The notes under the pieces are model-generated. The model saw only the letters and a list, made by a program, of their open reading frames with translations. It had not been told where the DNA came from and made no database searches. Of a stretch of DNA of 64,000 nt, positions 47,063 to 58,529 are shown piece by piece (position 1 is the stretch's first letter; every line of letters begins with the position of its first letter). The translations under genes were made by a program, and so were the position numbers. Source of the DNA: Meloidogyne chitwoodi (Eukaryota; Nematoda; Chromadorea; Rhabditida; Meloidogynidae); contig JACZZP010000009.1 in NCBI GenBank assembly GCA_015183035.1, positions 868,001-932,000 of the forward strand, written 5' to 3'.

Positions 47063-48327
47063 TCAATCTTTCTTATTGGAAGACTGGTTGGACGATTGGT
47101 TTGACTTGTCAACCTAAATGTTAGTATCTATTTAATAAAATTGAAAAAAATTTAACTACCTGAAAAAAATCTCTCAGCGTTTTCTCCAACCTTTCAGTTT
47201 CACTATCATCTTTTTCTTTACTTTTGATTTTGAAATCAGGAATGAACTAAAAATAAAAAAATAAATATAAAAACATGATTAAAAAATTTACATCAATAGA
47301 TGGGTCATGCATAAGTCCCGCATCGGGAGGAACTGTTCTCTTTATTTTTTGTAATTCAAGTAACAACTGGGCATTAGTAAGCCGTTTTTGACCATAACCC
47401 TCAACAAAAGTTTTAATTTCTTGCATATCCTCTTTTCGAGCCAACTAAAAAGTTGTAAGTACAGAAGTAAAAATGCAAATTTTAACATTTTGTTCTTTAC
47501 AAACAGCAAAAGGTCTAAAGTAATTCCACATAGTATCAAGTTTTGTACTTTCAACACGATTAACTGCCTAAAATTAAAATAAATACCACTGAAAATGAGA
47601 GAACAATTTGCAAAAAGAAGCAAACAAAAATTTAAAAAACTCACTGGATGAGATTTAAGAAAAGAAGAGGCTTGATGATTACCTTTTGAATCCTCTGAAA
47701 TCGATTCAAGTTCCATTCGTGCCCTAAGAATCTTAAGAGTATTAAAACAAAAATTTAAATAGAAAAACTTCAAGTGCCTCTCTGAACATAAGCCTATTTT
47801 CTTCTAATCTTTCTACAGGCGGCTCGTAAAAACCATATTCATAATCTAATTTCTCTCCCTGTAAATATTCCCAGTCTCGCTTTGGAAGATTCCTAAAATA
47901 ATAGATTTTATCAGAGTTAAATAACTAGCCTCTTAGATTTTGGTATTTCTGGAGGATTAGTTGTTGTTATAGTAATTTGTTCAGTATTTTCGATGAGTTC
48001 CTCGTATTTTTTGTTGATTTTCTAAGTTTTGGTTGGATAGTTAGAGAATAACATAGTAAAGAATGTTCGGTGGATTTATTGTAAACAAATTTATTTTTTC
48101 CATGTCATTTTTATTTAACTCAATGAAAAAAATTTTACCTCTCTGATTTCCAAATTGGTTGAAATTTCTTTTAAATATTTTGCTTCCCTTGGGTAATGTA
48201 CTACAGGCGTTTTTTCTCCTTTTGAGATTCGATCCACCTTTTCGACCGCTCTTAATTGAAAAAAAGTTGTTTTTTCTGTCAATTTAGATACTGATCCTAA
48301 CACCATTTTCTTAATTTTTCTGAACAT
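47063..48327 (-). CDS. NDUFAF4: NDUFAF4-like complex I assembly factor with an extended C-terminus
   Basis: NDUFAF4 helps build mitochondrial complex I. The assignment rests on three short blocks. FFQLRAVEKVDRISKGEKT with VVHYPREAKYL resembles the family start FNLENRAEREISKMKPS with APRHPS. LMFREALEILRAR resembles the later helix ISIVEALTLL. STKLDTMWNYFRPFAV resembles the C-terminal VNSLLKYFVTFEV. Beyond this the protein adds about 110 residues, charged and partly coiled (RKEDMQEIKTFVEGYGQKR, KEKDDSETERLEKTLRDFF), ending DKSNQSSNQSSNKKD at 47063, absent in vertebrates. About eight exons and roughly 290 residues. Start either 48327 (MFRKIKK) or 48306 (MVLGSV). First gene of a minus-strand run with VPS45, TRMU and XPO2. 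An unrelated mitochondrial protein remains possible. Confidence 0.5.
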
Positions 48328-48725
48328 TTATTTAGGTTATTGTGATGAGGAATATTCATATGCTAAAATTTAAGAAAATTAAATTTTAAAAGAATAAAGC
48401 TGAAAAAATTATGTATTGACATAAAATTATTAGTAATTTAATCTATAATTTGCCGCCTCATCAGCAATCTTGTTAATCTAAAAACAGGAATTGATACAGG
48501 ATCTTGTAAAATCATGCAGGGTATGGTACTCTATTTGCGCCTTAGTGGACTGCGTCTTAGTGTCCTTCTCAGTATTTACTGTATTTAATCGAGAATAAAA
48601 TGGATTTTTCTATGTGTAACTTCGTCACTTTAAGGAATTTCCATTTTAAAAAATTTTGTCAAGAATTAGTTTTCGTCTAAAATTTTTTGCATAGATAACA
48701 AAGAAAACGGTTAATTGAAAATTTC
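48328..48725. promoter_or_regulatory. Divergent promoter region, NDUFAF4-like run (minus) and RBM5-PPIE-SF1 run (plus)
   Basis: These 398 bases separate two divergent gene runs and so should hold both promoters. A less AT-rich patch at 48515-48560 contains gcgccttagtggactgcgtc followed by a near repeat of cttagtg (gtcttagtgtcc). No TATA consensus can be called with confidence, and no RNA gene is seen. Confidence 0.45.
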
Positions 48726-51700
48726 ATGAGTCGACGAGTTCGTGATAGTAGATCAAGTTCTTTATCGAGATCAACTTCTCGTTCTACATATGAGAGTTCT
48801 CCACGTGATCGGGATTACAGAACCGATCGTTCGCGTAGTAGAAGTAGAGATCGTGGCAGATATGAGCGTAGAAGATCTCCAAGAAGAAGAAGGGAACGTA
48901 GCAGGAGCCCGGTAATTACTTAATTGCTTCACTAATTTTTTAAAGTTCTCGCGACGTCGTTCACCTATGGAAAATAAACCTTCAAACAAAGTTATTTTGA
49001 CATCATTACCTTCATATATGGATAAGGATGTGGTACATTGATCTTTACACATTTAAATTTATCTTTAAATTCAAAGCTCAATATTCTAATAGCAAGGCAG
49101 GGATATCATCCTGTTGACATTCGGGTTGTGCGTCGTAACACTGATTCTGGTTCTGTTCGTGTATTTGGATTTGTTGAATTTTCGGATGTATATACTGCTG
49201 AAGATTGGATAAGTTTTAATCATGTTAGTTTTGTTTATTTTATATTAATTTTTATGTTATATATTTAATGGATTCTTTTAGGGATTTCTTAAATTGGACG
49301 ATGGTTATCAGGCTCGTTTAGAATATTCACGTGAGGAAACTTCTCGCGAAAGACACGCTTACAATCCATTGTCATCAGATTGGACTTGTTCAAAGGTATT
49401 TAAATAGATCTTTAATTTTTTAACATATCTATAAATTTTAGTGTACTATAAACAACTTCAATCGGAGAACGAATTGTTTCAAGTGTGGAACTTCTAGGCA
49501 GGAGTCAGATGCAATGGAAGCAAAGGGATATGCTATGGTTGGAGTTTCACCTTCTGACAGTAGGCCTTTAACTTTTGTTTTTCAAGTTTTAATAATTAAG
49601 CTTTGTTAATTCGCGAATTACCCGTTACTGTTACCGAAGATAGCGTTCGTTCATGTCTTACAAAATACACAAATTTGACTATTCAACGTGTCCAAATATC
49701 CTCTTCCAAATTATATGCTTTTGTTCAAATGAGATCCAGTGATGAAGCAGGGCAAATCCTCCAGATTTTCAATAAGACTGTTCCTTACATTGACAATTGT
49801 GCAGGTTTTGTGTGTTCTTTAGTTATTTTTCAGAATTGCTTTTCAAGTGATTATAACCTATTCTCGCCAATCACTCAATCAAATTCTCATATTGGAAAAC
49901 GTGAATATTTTGAAGAGCCAGAGTGGTATTAGTAGTTCTAATATAAATGATGGTTTGTTGTCTTCTTATAATTTATTGGTGAGAATTTACAGACCCAACA
50001 AATTCCGCTGCTCAGCTTGCTCAGAACGCAATTAGAATCGCCAATATGGGACGCGCAACTCCAAATGCTTCGGTAGCTGTTTCTACTTATGAGGTTCCCC
50101 CACGTCAGTCAATATCCACACCTTTTGGTTATTTGCCAGTCTATGGTAGATTTTTATTCTACAACATATTTAATTTCGTTTTTAGAGATACCTGATCCGA
50201 AATCGTTTCAAATTGAACCATCGTCTGGATATCATTATGACACGACGACAGGATTTTATTTTGACCCAAAAACGCAATACTATTTTAACACCAATACAAA
50301 TCATGTTTGTAAATATGAAATGGCTAGAATTTTTTTAAATTCACATTTTCAATAATGTTTAACTTATTTGGTGCCGTGTTTCAGTGGATGTTTTGGTCAC
50401 ACCGCTATTCTTGTTACATTGATTGCCATGGAGGTGATGAAGAACTGAAGAGTAAGCTGCAAGAAGAAGAACGTTTGACGCAACAATCCACCGAATCTTG
50501 CTCTGTTTCTAATATTTGTGCACATACTTCAGAAGATTTTGAAGCGAATAAAGTTTGTCGTTTATTAAGTTTATTTTTTCAAATTTTAGCAACAAATTCC
50601 TCTTGAACTAGAAGATGTTGCTTCATCAAAGCTCAACGAGGAAGTTGCTGAAGAATTAGATAAGCCTGCTGGAAAACGAAAAAGGAAACATAAAGATAAT
50701 AATGAGAGCAAAGTATTATTAAAATTTATTGTTTATCATTTAATAAATAATTTTAGCCGAAAACTCCGCAAGAAATTCAAAAAGAAATGGAAAAATGGGC
50801 TCGTCGGCAGGATAAAATAAAAATGTCTTTTAAACAACAGCAAACACCGACTAATTCGTTACTTGTTGAACAGTCAAATGTTTCTAACGTTACAACTAAA
50901 TCGATGAGTCAAAATATACAGGAATCACCTCTTGAGCCTATTAAGGTTGATTATTTTTCAATTATTTTATTTTTGGATTATTTATTAAGAAGCCGTGGGA
51001 GGATGACGATGATGATGGTTCTGAAGTTGTGCCAGCAGATGCTCTCTTGCCAGGGAAAATCCGTGGTGTCACCCATAGACAAGCGCTTGTTCGAATGGCC
51101 AGGGCTGAACTGAGTGCCGGACTTGCTGTTTCCCGCGATGCTCAAATAGAGCTTATTAATGGTACTTTGGTGAATTCCGCCGTATACAACCAACCTCATC
51201 ATGGCGGAGTTGCCTCCGCCAAGTTGGAACTTCATGGCCCTTTGGATGATATAGTTTTTTGTTGATGCTCCCTATTTCCAGACCATCAACAGCTTTCTGG
51301 CAAAGACAATTGTGTTGGTAACGCTGACAATGAACCTGATTATGAGCATTCTGCATCATTCGATGAAACTAAGTACATTGATAGTGCTAAAAAATCTTGT
51401 CTCCTTTGTCGCCGTCAGTTTCAAGATGTTCAAGCGCTCGACAAGCATGTTCAGCTTAGTGATTTGCATAAGGTAGTCAGATTATATTGAATTTTTGTTT
51501 TTGTCACCTTTTATTTTCAGAAAAATATGAGGTTAAAATTTGGGGAAATACAGGCAAACAGAGTTACTACTGATCAGCAGCGATACCGTGACAGAGCTAG
51601 GGAGCGGAGAATCAATTTCGGATATGATCCTGGTATTTACGTTTCGTAGATTTAATACATTAATAACTTTTAGGCCTACAAGAGGAACCTGAGGCAGATT

Positions 51701-52020
51701 CTTCCAACGCTGAAGTGTCTCAAGCAGTTGCGGCTTATAAAGCAGCAAAACCTTTGGATTCTACTAATGTTGGTAATAGAATGCTTAAGTCTATGGGATG
51801 GAATGAGGGTCAAGGGCTAGGACGAAATCTGCAAGGTAATTTTATTATTTTATATTTTTTACCTTTAAATTTAGGAATTGTTCAACCTATTCAAGCGGAG
51901 CAGCACGTTCAGGGAGTTGGCCTTGGCTCTTCTGGTTCTAAAATTGATGTAAATGCTTCATGGAAAGATAGAAATAGGAAATCAGCCATTCAACGTTTTA
52001 ATGATTTACATGATACATAG
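48726..52020 (+). CDS. RBM5: RBM5/RBM10-family splicing regulator (OCRE and G-patch)
   Basis: RBM5/10 proteins act on the early spliceosome to control exon choice. The full domain order is visible. An N-terminal RS region (SRRVRDSRSSSLSRSTSRS) begins at 48726. RRM1 has KVILTSLPSYMDKDVL and SVRVFGFVEFSDVYTAEDW. A RanBP2-type zinc finger has WTCSKCTINNFNRRTNCFKC. RRM2 begins TLLIRELPVTVTEDSV. The OCRE aromatic repeat reads YHYDTTTGFYFDPKTQYYF. A C2H2 finger (SCLLCRRQFQDVQALDKHV) and a G-patch (LKSMGWNEGQGLGRNLQG) follow. Stop at 52020. About fifteen exons with short introns. PPIE starts 174 bases downstream and SF1 after that, so three splicing genes appear to share an operon. RBM6 is less likely given the finger and OCRE spacing. 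Confidence 0.95.
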
Positions 52021-52194
52021 AAAATGTTTATCCCTCCCTTCTATATTTTTATGAATTTTGCCTATTTAATTCTAACATAATTAGTTATTGCTGATAAAAT
52101 TTGTGGATAATTAAGTTCATATTTTTTTGTTATCATCTCATATCATATTGCAATTTCTTATTTTATCATTTAACTTGTCAAGATTTTCGAAGCT

Positions 52195-53358
52195 ATGTCC
52201 TACACTACAAATTTCCCTCACAGTCGTAAGAGGACAGTATATATTGGTGGTTTTGGTGAAGAAGTTGATGAAAAAGTTTTAACTTTGGCCTTTATCCCAT
52301 TTGGAGACATTGTCGGAGTTAGTATTCCTCTTGATAATGAAACTGGAAAACACAGAAGTTTTGGGTAATGTTTTTAACGAATATTTATTTTCTAGCGTAG
52401 ATTCTGATTATTTTGTTTTATAGGTTTGTTGAATTCGAGCTTCCTGAAGATGCGGCAGCAGCAATTGATAATTTGGACAATTCTGAAATATATGGTAGAA
52501 CAATCCATGTTAATTTTGCTCGACCTCCTAAAGTAAATGAGCGAAGTCAAAGACCAATATGGGCTGATGATGAATGGCTTAAACAATATGGTCAAGGAAC
52601 TTCTAATATAGCAGAGTCAAATGAAGATAAAGCAGCAAGTGAATCCCATGAAATTGATACTGATAAAGATGAGTCCGAAACACAACATCGACTACCTCGA
52701 GTCTTTCTTGGGGTTAAGATTGGCATTAGGTAATACGAATATTTAAATTTATTTTTAAATTTATTTTCAGGTATATTGGTCGTGTAGTAATAGAGTTGAG
52801 GTCCGATGTTGTCCCTAAAACAGCTGAAAATTTTCGAGCATTATGTACCGGAGAAAAGGGATTTGGCTTTGAAGGTTGTCTATTTTTCTGTTTCACTTAT
52901 CTTAAATCTGGATGTTTTTGTCAGGCTCAAAATTCCACCGTATAATTCCAAAGTTTATGATCCAAGGTGGTGATTTTACTGCTGGCGATGGGACTGGTGG
53001 GAAGTCAATTTATGGTTTGAAATTTGAAGATGAAAATTTTAAAGTTGCATTTGTCTTATTTTAATTATGAAATATACGTATTTAAGTTAAAACATGTGAT
53101 GCCTGGAGTCCTTTCTATGGCCAATTGTGGACCAAATACTAATGGATCTCAATTTTTTATTTGTACAGAGAAAACAGATTGGCTTGATGGAAAACATGTT
53201 GTTTTTGGACATGTTGTAGAAGGTATGAATATTGTTCGACAAATCGAGCAACAAGGCACTTCTTCTGGAAAACCTACCATGCAGGTTAATTAAATTCTTT
53301 AACTTCTATTATTTAACGAATTTAGGTTGTCATTGTTGATTGCGGCGAAGTGAAATGA
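52195..53358 (+). CDS. PPIE: PPIE (Cyp33), RRM-cyclophilin peptidyl-prolyl isomerase
   Basis: PPIE combines an RNA-binding domain with a cyclophilin and sits in the catalytic spliceosome; the C. elegans member is CYN-13. The RRM opens with [18 protein letters not shown] and has the RNP1-type block [19 protein letters not shown], then [15 protein letters not shown]. An acidic linker follows. The cyclophilin domain has all active-site residues: [15 protein letters not shown] (Arg, Phe, Met, Gln), [27 protein letters not shown], and [12 protein letters not shown] (Trp, His). Length is near the 301 residues of the human protein, ending VIVDCGEVK at 53358. About six exons. The gene lies between RBM5 (174 bases) and SF1 (249 bases) on the same strand. 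Identity very firm. Confidence 0.97.
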
Positions 53359-53607
53359 TTTTTTGAATTTAATTATTTTTCTATAAAACTTGGCGTATTT
53401 TATAGATCTCTTTTCTGTTTTTATTTTTTATAAATATTTTTTGTTTTCTCTTAACTTTTTTTTAATTTTCATTTGTAAAAATTTCGAACTAGATATTACA
53501 TTTATATTTTGTTTTTCTTTTTGCAAACTTATTTTGTTTTTTTTATTACTATGTCCAGCCTCAAAATTTCAGAATTTTACTGAAAGTTCTTTTGTTATTA
53601 AAATAAG

Positions 53608-56600
53608 ATGTCTCGAGGTAAGACTGGAGGAAATTTAGAACCTATGCCATTTGTGCGACGTTGGGGTGCCTCGGCAAATGATGGAGATGCTGATGACAAA
53701 ACACGACCTCATCCAAATGGAAACGGTTTAGAATAAAATTTTTTATTCTATATTATTTTATTATTAAGTTGATCATGATATTTCTCCGCCTAAAAAACAT
53801 CGGCATCGAGATCGCTCAAGATCTCCCAAGAAGGATAAGCGTCGTTCCCGTTCACCTGATAAAAAACGACATAAAAAACGTTCGAGATCCCGTGAAGGAA
53901 AAAGCAAAAAACGACGTTCTCGTAGTCGAGATGCTGGCAAAGATCGAGGTCAGTAAATTATAAATTTTTGTTTCTTTACAATGGTGTTAAATTGAAATAT
54001 TTGATTGCTTAAATATGATATTATATTCTTGGCTAAATAGGGTCTCATGTTGATGATCACTTGTCCGCCTTTCCTCCACCGGCCGACTATCTTCAGCAAG
54101 TTCAACAACGTCAACAAATAGAAATGCAACTTTATCAACAGCAGATGCAACAGTCTATCAAACAAGAAATTTCTGAGTATGGTCAACAAACAAGCAGTAA
54201 CCAAGGATGGAACGAGGTTATATTATTTACTTATGTTGTAAGGCCGGCTGTTTTCTTTAAGCTAGCTAATAAATGAAAAAGGAAAGCCTTCGATCGGCGG
54301 TGGGATGGTTGAGGATTACAGCCCTGCTTCAGAGAGCTCTCAGGATCAATCCTACCCTATGTTTTGCCATTTTCTAGGATGTTTCAGCCGCTTTACTATG
54401 TTTTATATTTAATTTTAGGAGCAACAAAAACAATCGGCTGGTAATGATGCTTTATCAGCAGCACTTGCGGCAGCAGCGATGGTTGCTCAAAAATTGAAAC
54501 AGACTCATGGGGCTTCCGTTTCTAGCGATTTGATGGCTAAAGTACCACCTCCTCGACAAACTGGATATGCAGATACTATTCTTTCTAAGGACCAGTGTAT
54601 TTATAAATTAAATATTTGAATTTTTAACATATAAACTTTGCTTCTCAGTTGATGTAAAGAAAGCAAATCAATCGGAAACCGATGAACAAAAAGAGAAACG
54701 CCGTAAATCACGCTGGAGCAATACAAAAGCTTTTGTTCCTGGAATGCCAACGATTTTACCTGCAGACATTGACGATAATCAACGACAGATTTATTTACGT
54801 ATTGTTTTAATTTAAATTTCTAAAGCTTATAATTTTTCAAAAAATTTTACAGTCCAAATGGATGTGGAAGAGACAACTCGTCGATTGCGTCAGTGTGACT
54901 TTGGGCAACATTTGGATCCCTCAGAAAGGTCTTTAATTGAGGAATATATTTTTGGGTTTAAAGGATCTGCTAATTTTAATAAAAATTTAGCTATTTTTCA
55001 CAGCTAATCATTTTTTAAATAATAATGATTTTAGAGTTAGGCTTTGTTTCAATTTGGCTGCCGTTTCTCTAATTAATTCTCTAATCATAAAAATAATATA
55101 ATTTAGCTTTTTCAGCTTGGAGAATGTGCACGTTTAAACTAAATAATTTTTATAATTTATTATTTTAAAAGAAACTGATGAGAGATTATTTCTAAAATGT
55201 TTTTAGGTGCATCTCTCTCCAATGGGCTGGGCTGTTCCCTAAAAAAAGTCCTCAGTTTTTAAAATATTCAAGCTTTTTAAATAAAAATATTTAAATTCAG
55301 GAGTCCATCACCAGAACCTGTTTATGACATAACTGGAAAAAGATTAAACACAAGGGAAATACGTAAACGACAAGAATTGGAAATGCGTCGGCACGAGAAA
55401 ATTCAGGCGATTCTTAAATTAAATCCAAACTACAAACCACCAACTGATTATCGGTTTGATATTTCCTTTTATTTATTTATTTATTATCAGCCCGCCAACT
55501 ATAAAACTTAATGAGAAGGTTTGGATTCCACAGGAAGAACATCCTGAAATAAACTTTGTTGGTCTTTTAATTGGTCCTCGTGGAAATACATTAAAAGCTT
55601 TGGAAGCAGAGGTTCTTACTTATTTAAAAAAAATTTTTTTATTAAAATCTTTTCAGACGGGTGCCAAAATAATTATTAGAGGAAAAGGTTCGATTAAGGA
55701 AGGTAAACTTGGCACTAGGGCTGGGCCTTTACCAGGAGAGAATGAGCCATTACATGCTTATATTACTGCAACCGATAAAGAAGCGATTAAACGAGGATGT
55801 GAAAAGGTAAAATAAATTTTGTGAGATATATTAAAAATAATTATTTTAGATTAAAGAAATAGTTAATGCAGCTTTGATGATCCCCGATGGACAAAATGAA
55901 TTAAGAAAGTTACAACTTCGTGAATTAGCATTATTGAATGGAACACTTCGACCAGAGGATGTGTTAAGTGGTGCTCGTTGTAGTAATTGTGGTAGTGATC
56001 AACACAAAACGTTAATTTTATATTTATCACTTATGTTTATTATTTAACTTTTTTTTAGTTGGGAGTGTATGGAGGCTCCAAATGTCACAGCTAGTGTAAT
56101 TTGTACTGCTTGTGGTGGAGCTGGGCATATTTCTAAAGATTGCAAAAATCCAAGATCTGCACTAGACCAAGCAATGATTGATTCAGAGGTTTGAAAAAAG
56201 AACTAAATTAAATTAAAATATTTTACATTTCTCTAAATAGTATTCGGCTTTGATGGCAGAATTAGGAGGAGAAAAAGCTCCTGCGGCTGGTATGGCTTTT
56301 ACACCTCCGACTTCAACTGGTGTAAAAACAACAATGCCATTAGGAGCATTCGCATCTCCTCCAGTACGCCCACGTTTTACAATGCCAGGGGCACCAACGC
56401 CGATCGTTCGTGTCAATCTAGCAAAATCTGGAAATCAACCTCCTGGAAATCATCCCCCTGGATATCAACCTTGGGCAATTGGTTAGTATATATAAATTTA
56501 AAAAAATATTATTATTATTATATGGCTATAATAGTTCCACATTTCACTATAAAAATTGAAGTGAAATGTTTTAAAATTAGCCTACAGAATTTTGTGCATT

Positions 56601-57012
56601 GGGTAAACGTATTTAAGAAGTTAATGTTAATTCTTAGATAATTGGTTATGTTCAACATGATATTAAGAAAATTTAAAAATGTTTATTATTTTTTAGAAGC
56701 TCATGGTTCATTCTATGGATTTTCTGGTCTTCCTGGTCAGGATCCAGCTACGGCAGCTGCAGCCTGGGCTGCATGGCAGGGCTATCCTACACCAGTTCCA
56801 CCTCCTCCAAATTCTGGTGCTGAAGGTGGATCCTCTGCGAATACATCTAGTGGCTTGGCAATGTTTCCACCACCACCACCTCCTCCACCACCAGTGCCGA
56901 AAGTGGAGGTAATTTTTTGTTTTAAAATATATTTTAAATATTTTTATAAAAATAATTTTAGGCTAAAGAAGAATTTGGATCAATATTTTCGGCACCACCA
57001 CCACCCAATTAA
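53608..57012 (+). CDS. SF1: SF1/branchpoint-binding protein (SFA-1)
   Basis: SF1 recognises the intron branch point in the first spliceosomal complex, next to U2AF. The nematode-type N-terminus is RS-rich ([20 protein letters not shown]), which vertebrate SF1 lacks. A Gln/Ala-rich stretch follows, then the U2AF-binding and helix-hairpin region ([32 protein letters not shown]), the KH-QUA2 domain with [18 protein letters not shown] and [16 protein letters not shown], two zinc knuckles ([28 protein letters not shown]), and a Pro/Ala-rich tail with a run of ten prolines, ending [12 protein letters not shown] at 57012. The start ATG (53608) directly follows aaaataag. Three introns are unusually long for this window: 54216-54419, 54930-55301 and about 56482-56697. 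Very firm identity. Confidence 0.96.
54216..54419 (+). other. SF1 intron with a GC-rich, foldable insert
   Basis: The intron (gag|gttata ... tttag|gag) is about four times the local length, and its middle (54241-54390) is far GC-richer than any neighbouring intron. Within it GGTGGGAT (54299-54306) can pair with ATCCTACC (54349-54356), eight pairs with one G-U. Inside, GGTT (54307-54310) can pair with AGCC (54320-54323), and gagagctctc (54331-54340) is a palindrome. The result resembles a tRNA-like branched fold without a normal T arm. Alternative stems such as AGGAT/ATCCT compete. It could be a structured RNA, a decayed tRNA-derived repeat, or a splicing control element. Confidence 0.4.
56539..56569 (+). 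other. Hairpin in the third long SF1 intron
   Basis: ACATTTCACT (56539-56548) faces its exact complement AGTGAAATGT (56560-56569) across an 11-base loop, in an intron of about 216 bases. A perfect 10-base stem that includes G and C pairs is unusual in this AT-rich intron. No snoRNA box set could be fitted with confidence. Confidence 0.4.
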
Positions 57013-57406
57013 TCAAAAAAGTTTTTATGTTGGAGTTCTGTCATTTTTTATTATTATTTGCTGTAAATTCGCTTTTAAGGAAATTTTTATTTAAAAGCGA
57101 ATGGAAAGAAAGACCAAAAAATTGTCCCCTAATACTTGGCACTTTTTATTTTTTGTTTTATTTTTTTTTGATTCCCGAACTACTATATTAAATATATTTG
57201 TTAGTTAATAAATTTGTAATTTTATTAATTTATAGACAGAGAAAGATTGATGATTTTTTCAGTTTTGGAATAATTATTATTTTATTTCCACATGCTACAT
57301 AAGTATTTCTATTAATTTTTATTAAAAAGTAATAAAATAAATTAATCTTTTATAAGAAGATTTGGTATATTTCTTTTTATAAAATGAGATTAAATATTAA
57401 AAAAAC
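57013..57406. other. Convergent 3' regions of SF1 and the orphan membrane-protein gene
   Basis: These 394 AT-rich bases follow the SF1 stop (plus) and the stop of the next gene (minus). A direct near-repeat aaattcgcttttaaggaa / aaaagcgaatgg (57066-57102) forms an inverted pair around ttcgctttta and taaaagcgaa, possibly the SF1 3' end structure. The word aataaa appears near 57208. Nothing else is seen. Confidence 0.5.
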
Positions 57407-58529
57407 TCATAAAAATTTTCCTGGTAAAAATTGTTCAACTAAAAATTCAGGTTCTTCTACTACTAATAAGTGAACATGATTTCCATCTCTACTTTCTTTT
57501 AATTCTTGAGAAAATTCTTTTTCAAATTTTTGTTGTAACCAAAGTCGATAAGCAGCCTTTAATATATAAAAATATAATTTTAAAAAAATAATAATAATAC
57601 TTGAGCAGAATTTCTTCTAAAACTTTCAGGTCTAGGTGTTGGAGGTCTTTCTAATGTTAATACTAAATGATTAGGTCTTTCTCTAGCAATAACAGGTAAA
57701 GGAGAAGATTTACAATTATTTAAAGAAGAATGTTTATTAGCAAAATCTAAAGCTGCTACTGTTGCTTTATTTAAATTATATTCCTTTTTATTAAAAAAAA
57801 TAATTATTATTTTTTAATAAAAATTAATTTACTTTTTCATAAGTATCCAAAGGATCTTCTTCAAGTCTTTTATTAATTTCTCTTCTTTTTCGGTAACAAC
57901 AAAAAAATAATTTACTTAAAGACCATTTTCTTTTATCTTGATATAATTCTTGAATAAATACTCTTTCATTTATAATTATTTCTGGAGAATCCATTTCTTG
58001 GTTATTATGACAATAAAATGAAGCCCAAGCTAAAAATAAAAAATATAATTAGGAGAATTTAATAATAAAAAGAATTTAATTAAATTTATTTTTTTTTTTT
58101 TGAATATTTTTAGGTAAATTGTCATTTTATTATTTATAACTCTAAAAAATATTTATATTTTTAATTTATTTTGCACATTTATTTTTTCACTATTTGTAGA
58201 CTAATTATTTAATAAATAATAATATGTTAGTACAAAATAATAAATAACAGGAAAGTACGCAAGCTTTCCGATTATTTGCATGAAAATAATTTTTTTCTTT
58301 TAAAGTTCATTTTCTAAATATTTATTTAATTCTTTAATTGGTATCAAATCTCTTTTTCAAAAAAATGTCAATTTTATTATAATTTTTGAAACAAACCTGC
58401 TACTAATGCAAGCACTAAAACAGCAAAAATAAGAAGTAAAAAGCCAACCCAAAAGGCAGAATTACTACTACCACTATTTGTTGCTGATGAAGAAAATATA
58501 GGGGAACGAGTAAATTCACCGTTATTCAT
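57407..58529 (-). CDS. Orphan single-pass membrane protein
   Basis: I do not recognise this product. Four or five exons join to about 215 residues with consistent phases. A short Ser/Asn-rich N-terminus (MNNGEFTRSPIFSSSATNSG) precedes one hydrophobic segment, AFWVGFLLLIFAVLVLALVA (about residues 25-45), then SFYCHNN and a long charged cytosolic-type region: WSLSKLFFCCYRKRREINK, ALDFANKHSSLNNC, LERPPTPRPESFRRNSAQAA, AAYRLWLQQKFEKEFSQEL, ending EFLVEQFLPGKFL at 57407. The CC next to basic residues could be a palmitoylation site. There is no cleavable signal, so type III or tail-out topology is likely. The first intron (58034-58396) is about 360 bases and pure A/T. The stop and start are clear. 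Confidence 0.6.

Noticed and set aside
51156..51359. Minus-strand frame with His/Gln-rich start
   Set aside because: It lies opposite RBM5 exons whose coding frame is strongly supported.
54286..54360. A true tRNA gene in the SF1 intron
   Set aside because: An acceptor-like stem and D-like arm can be drawn, but there is no proper T arm or B box and no regular anticodon loop; kept only as a structured-insert finding.
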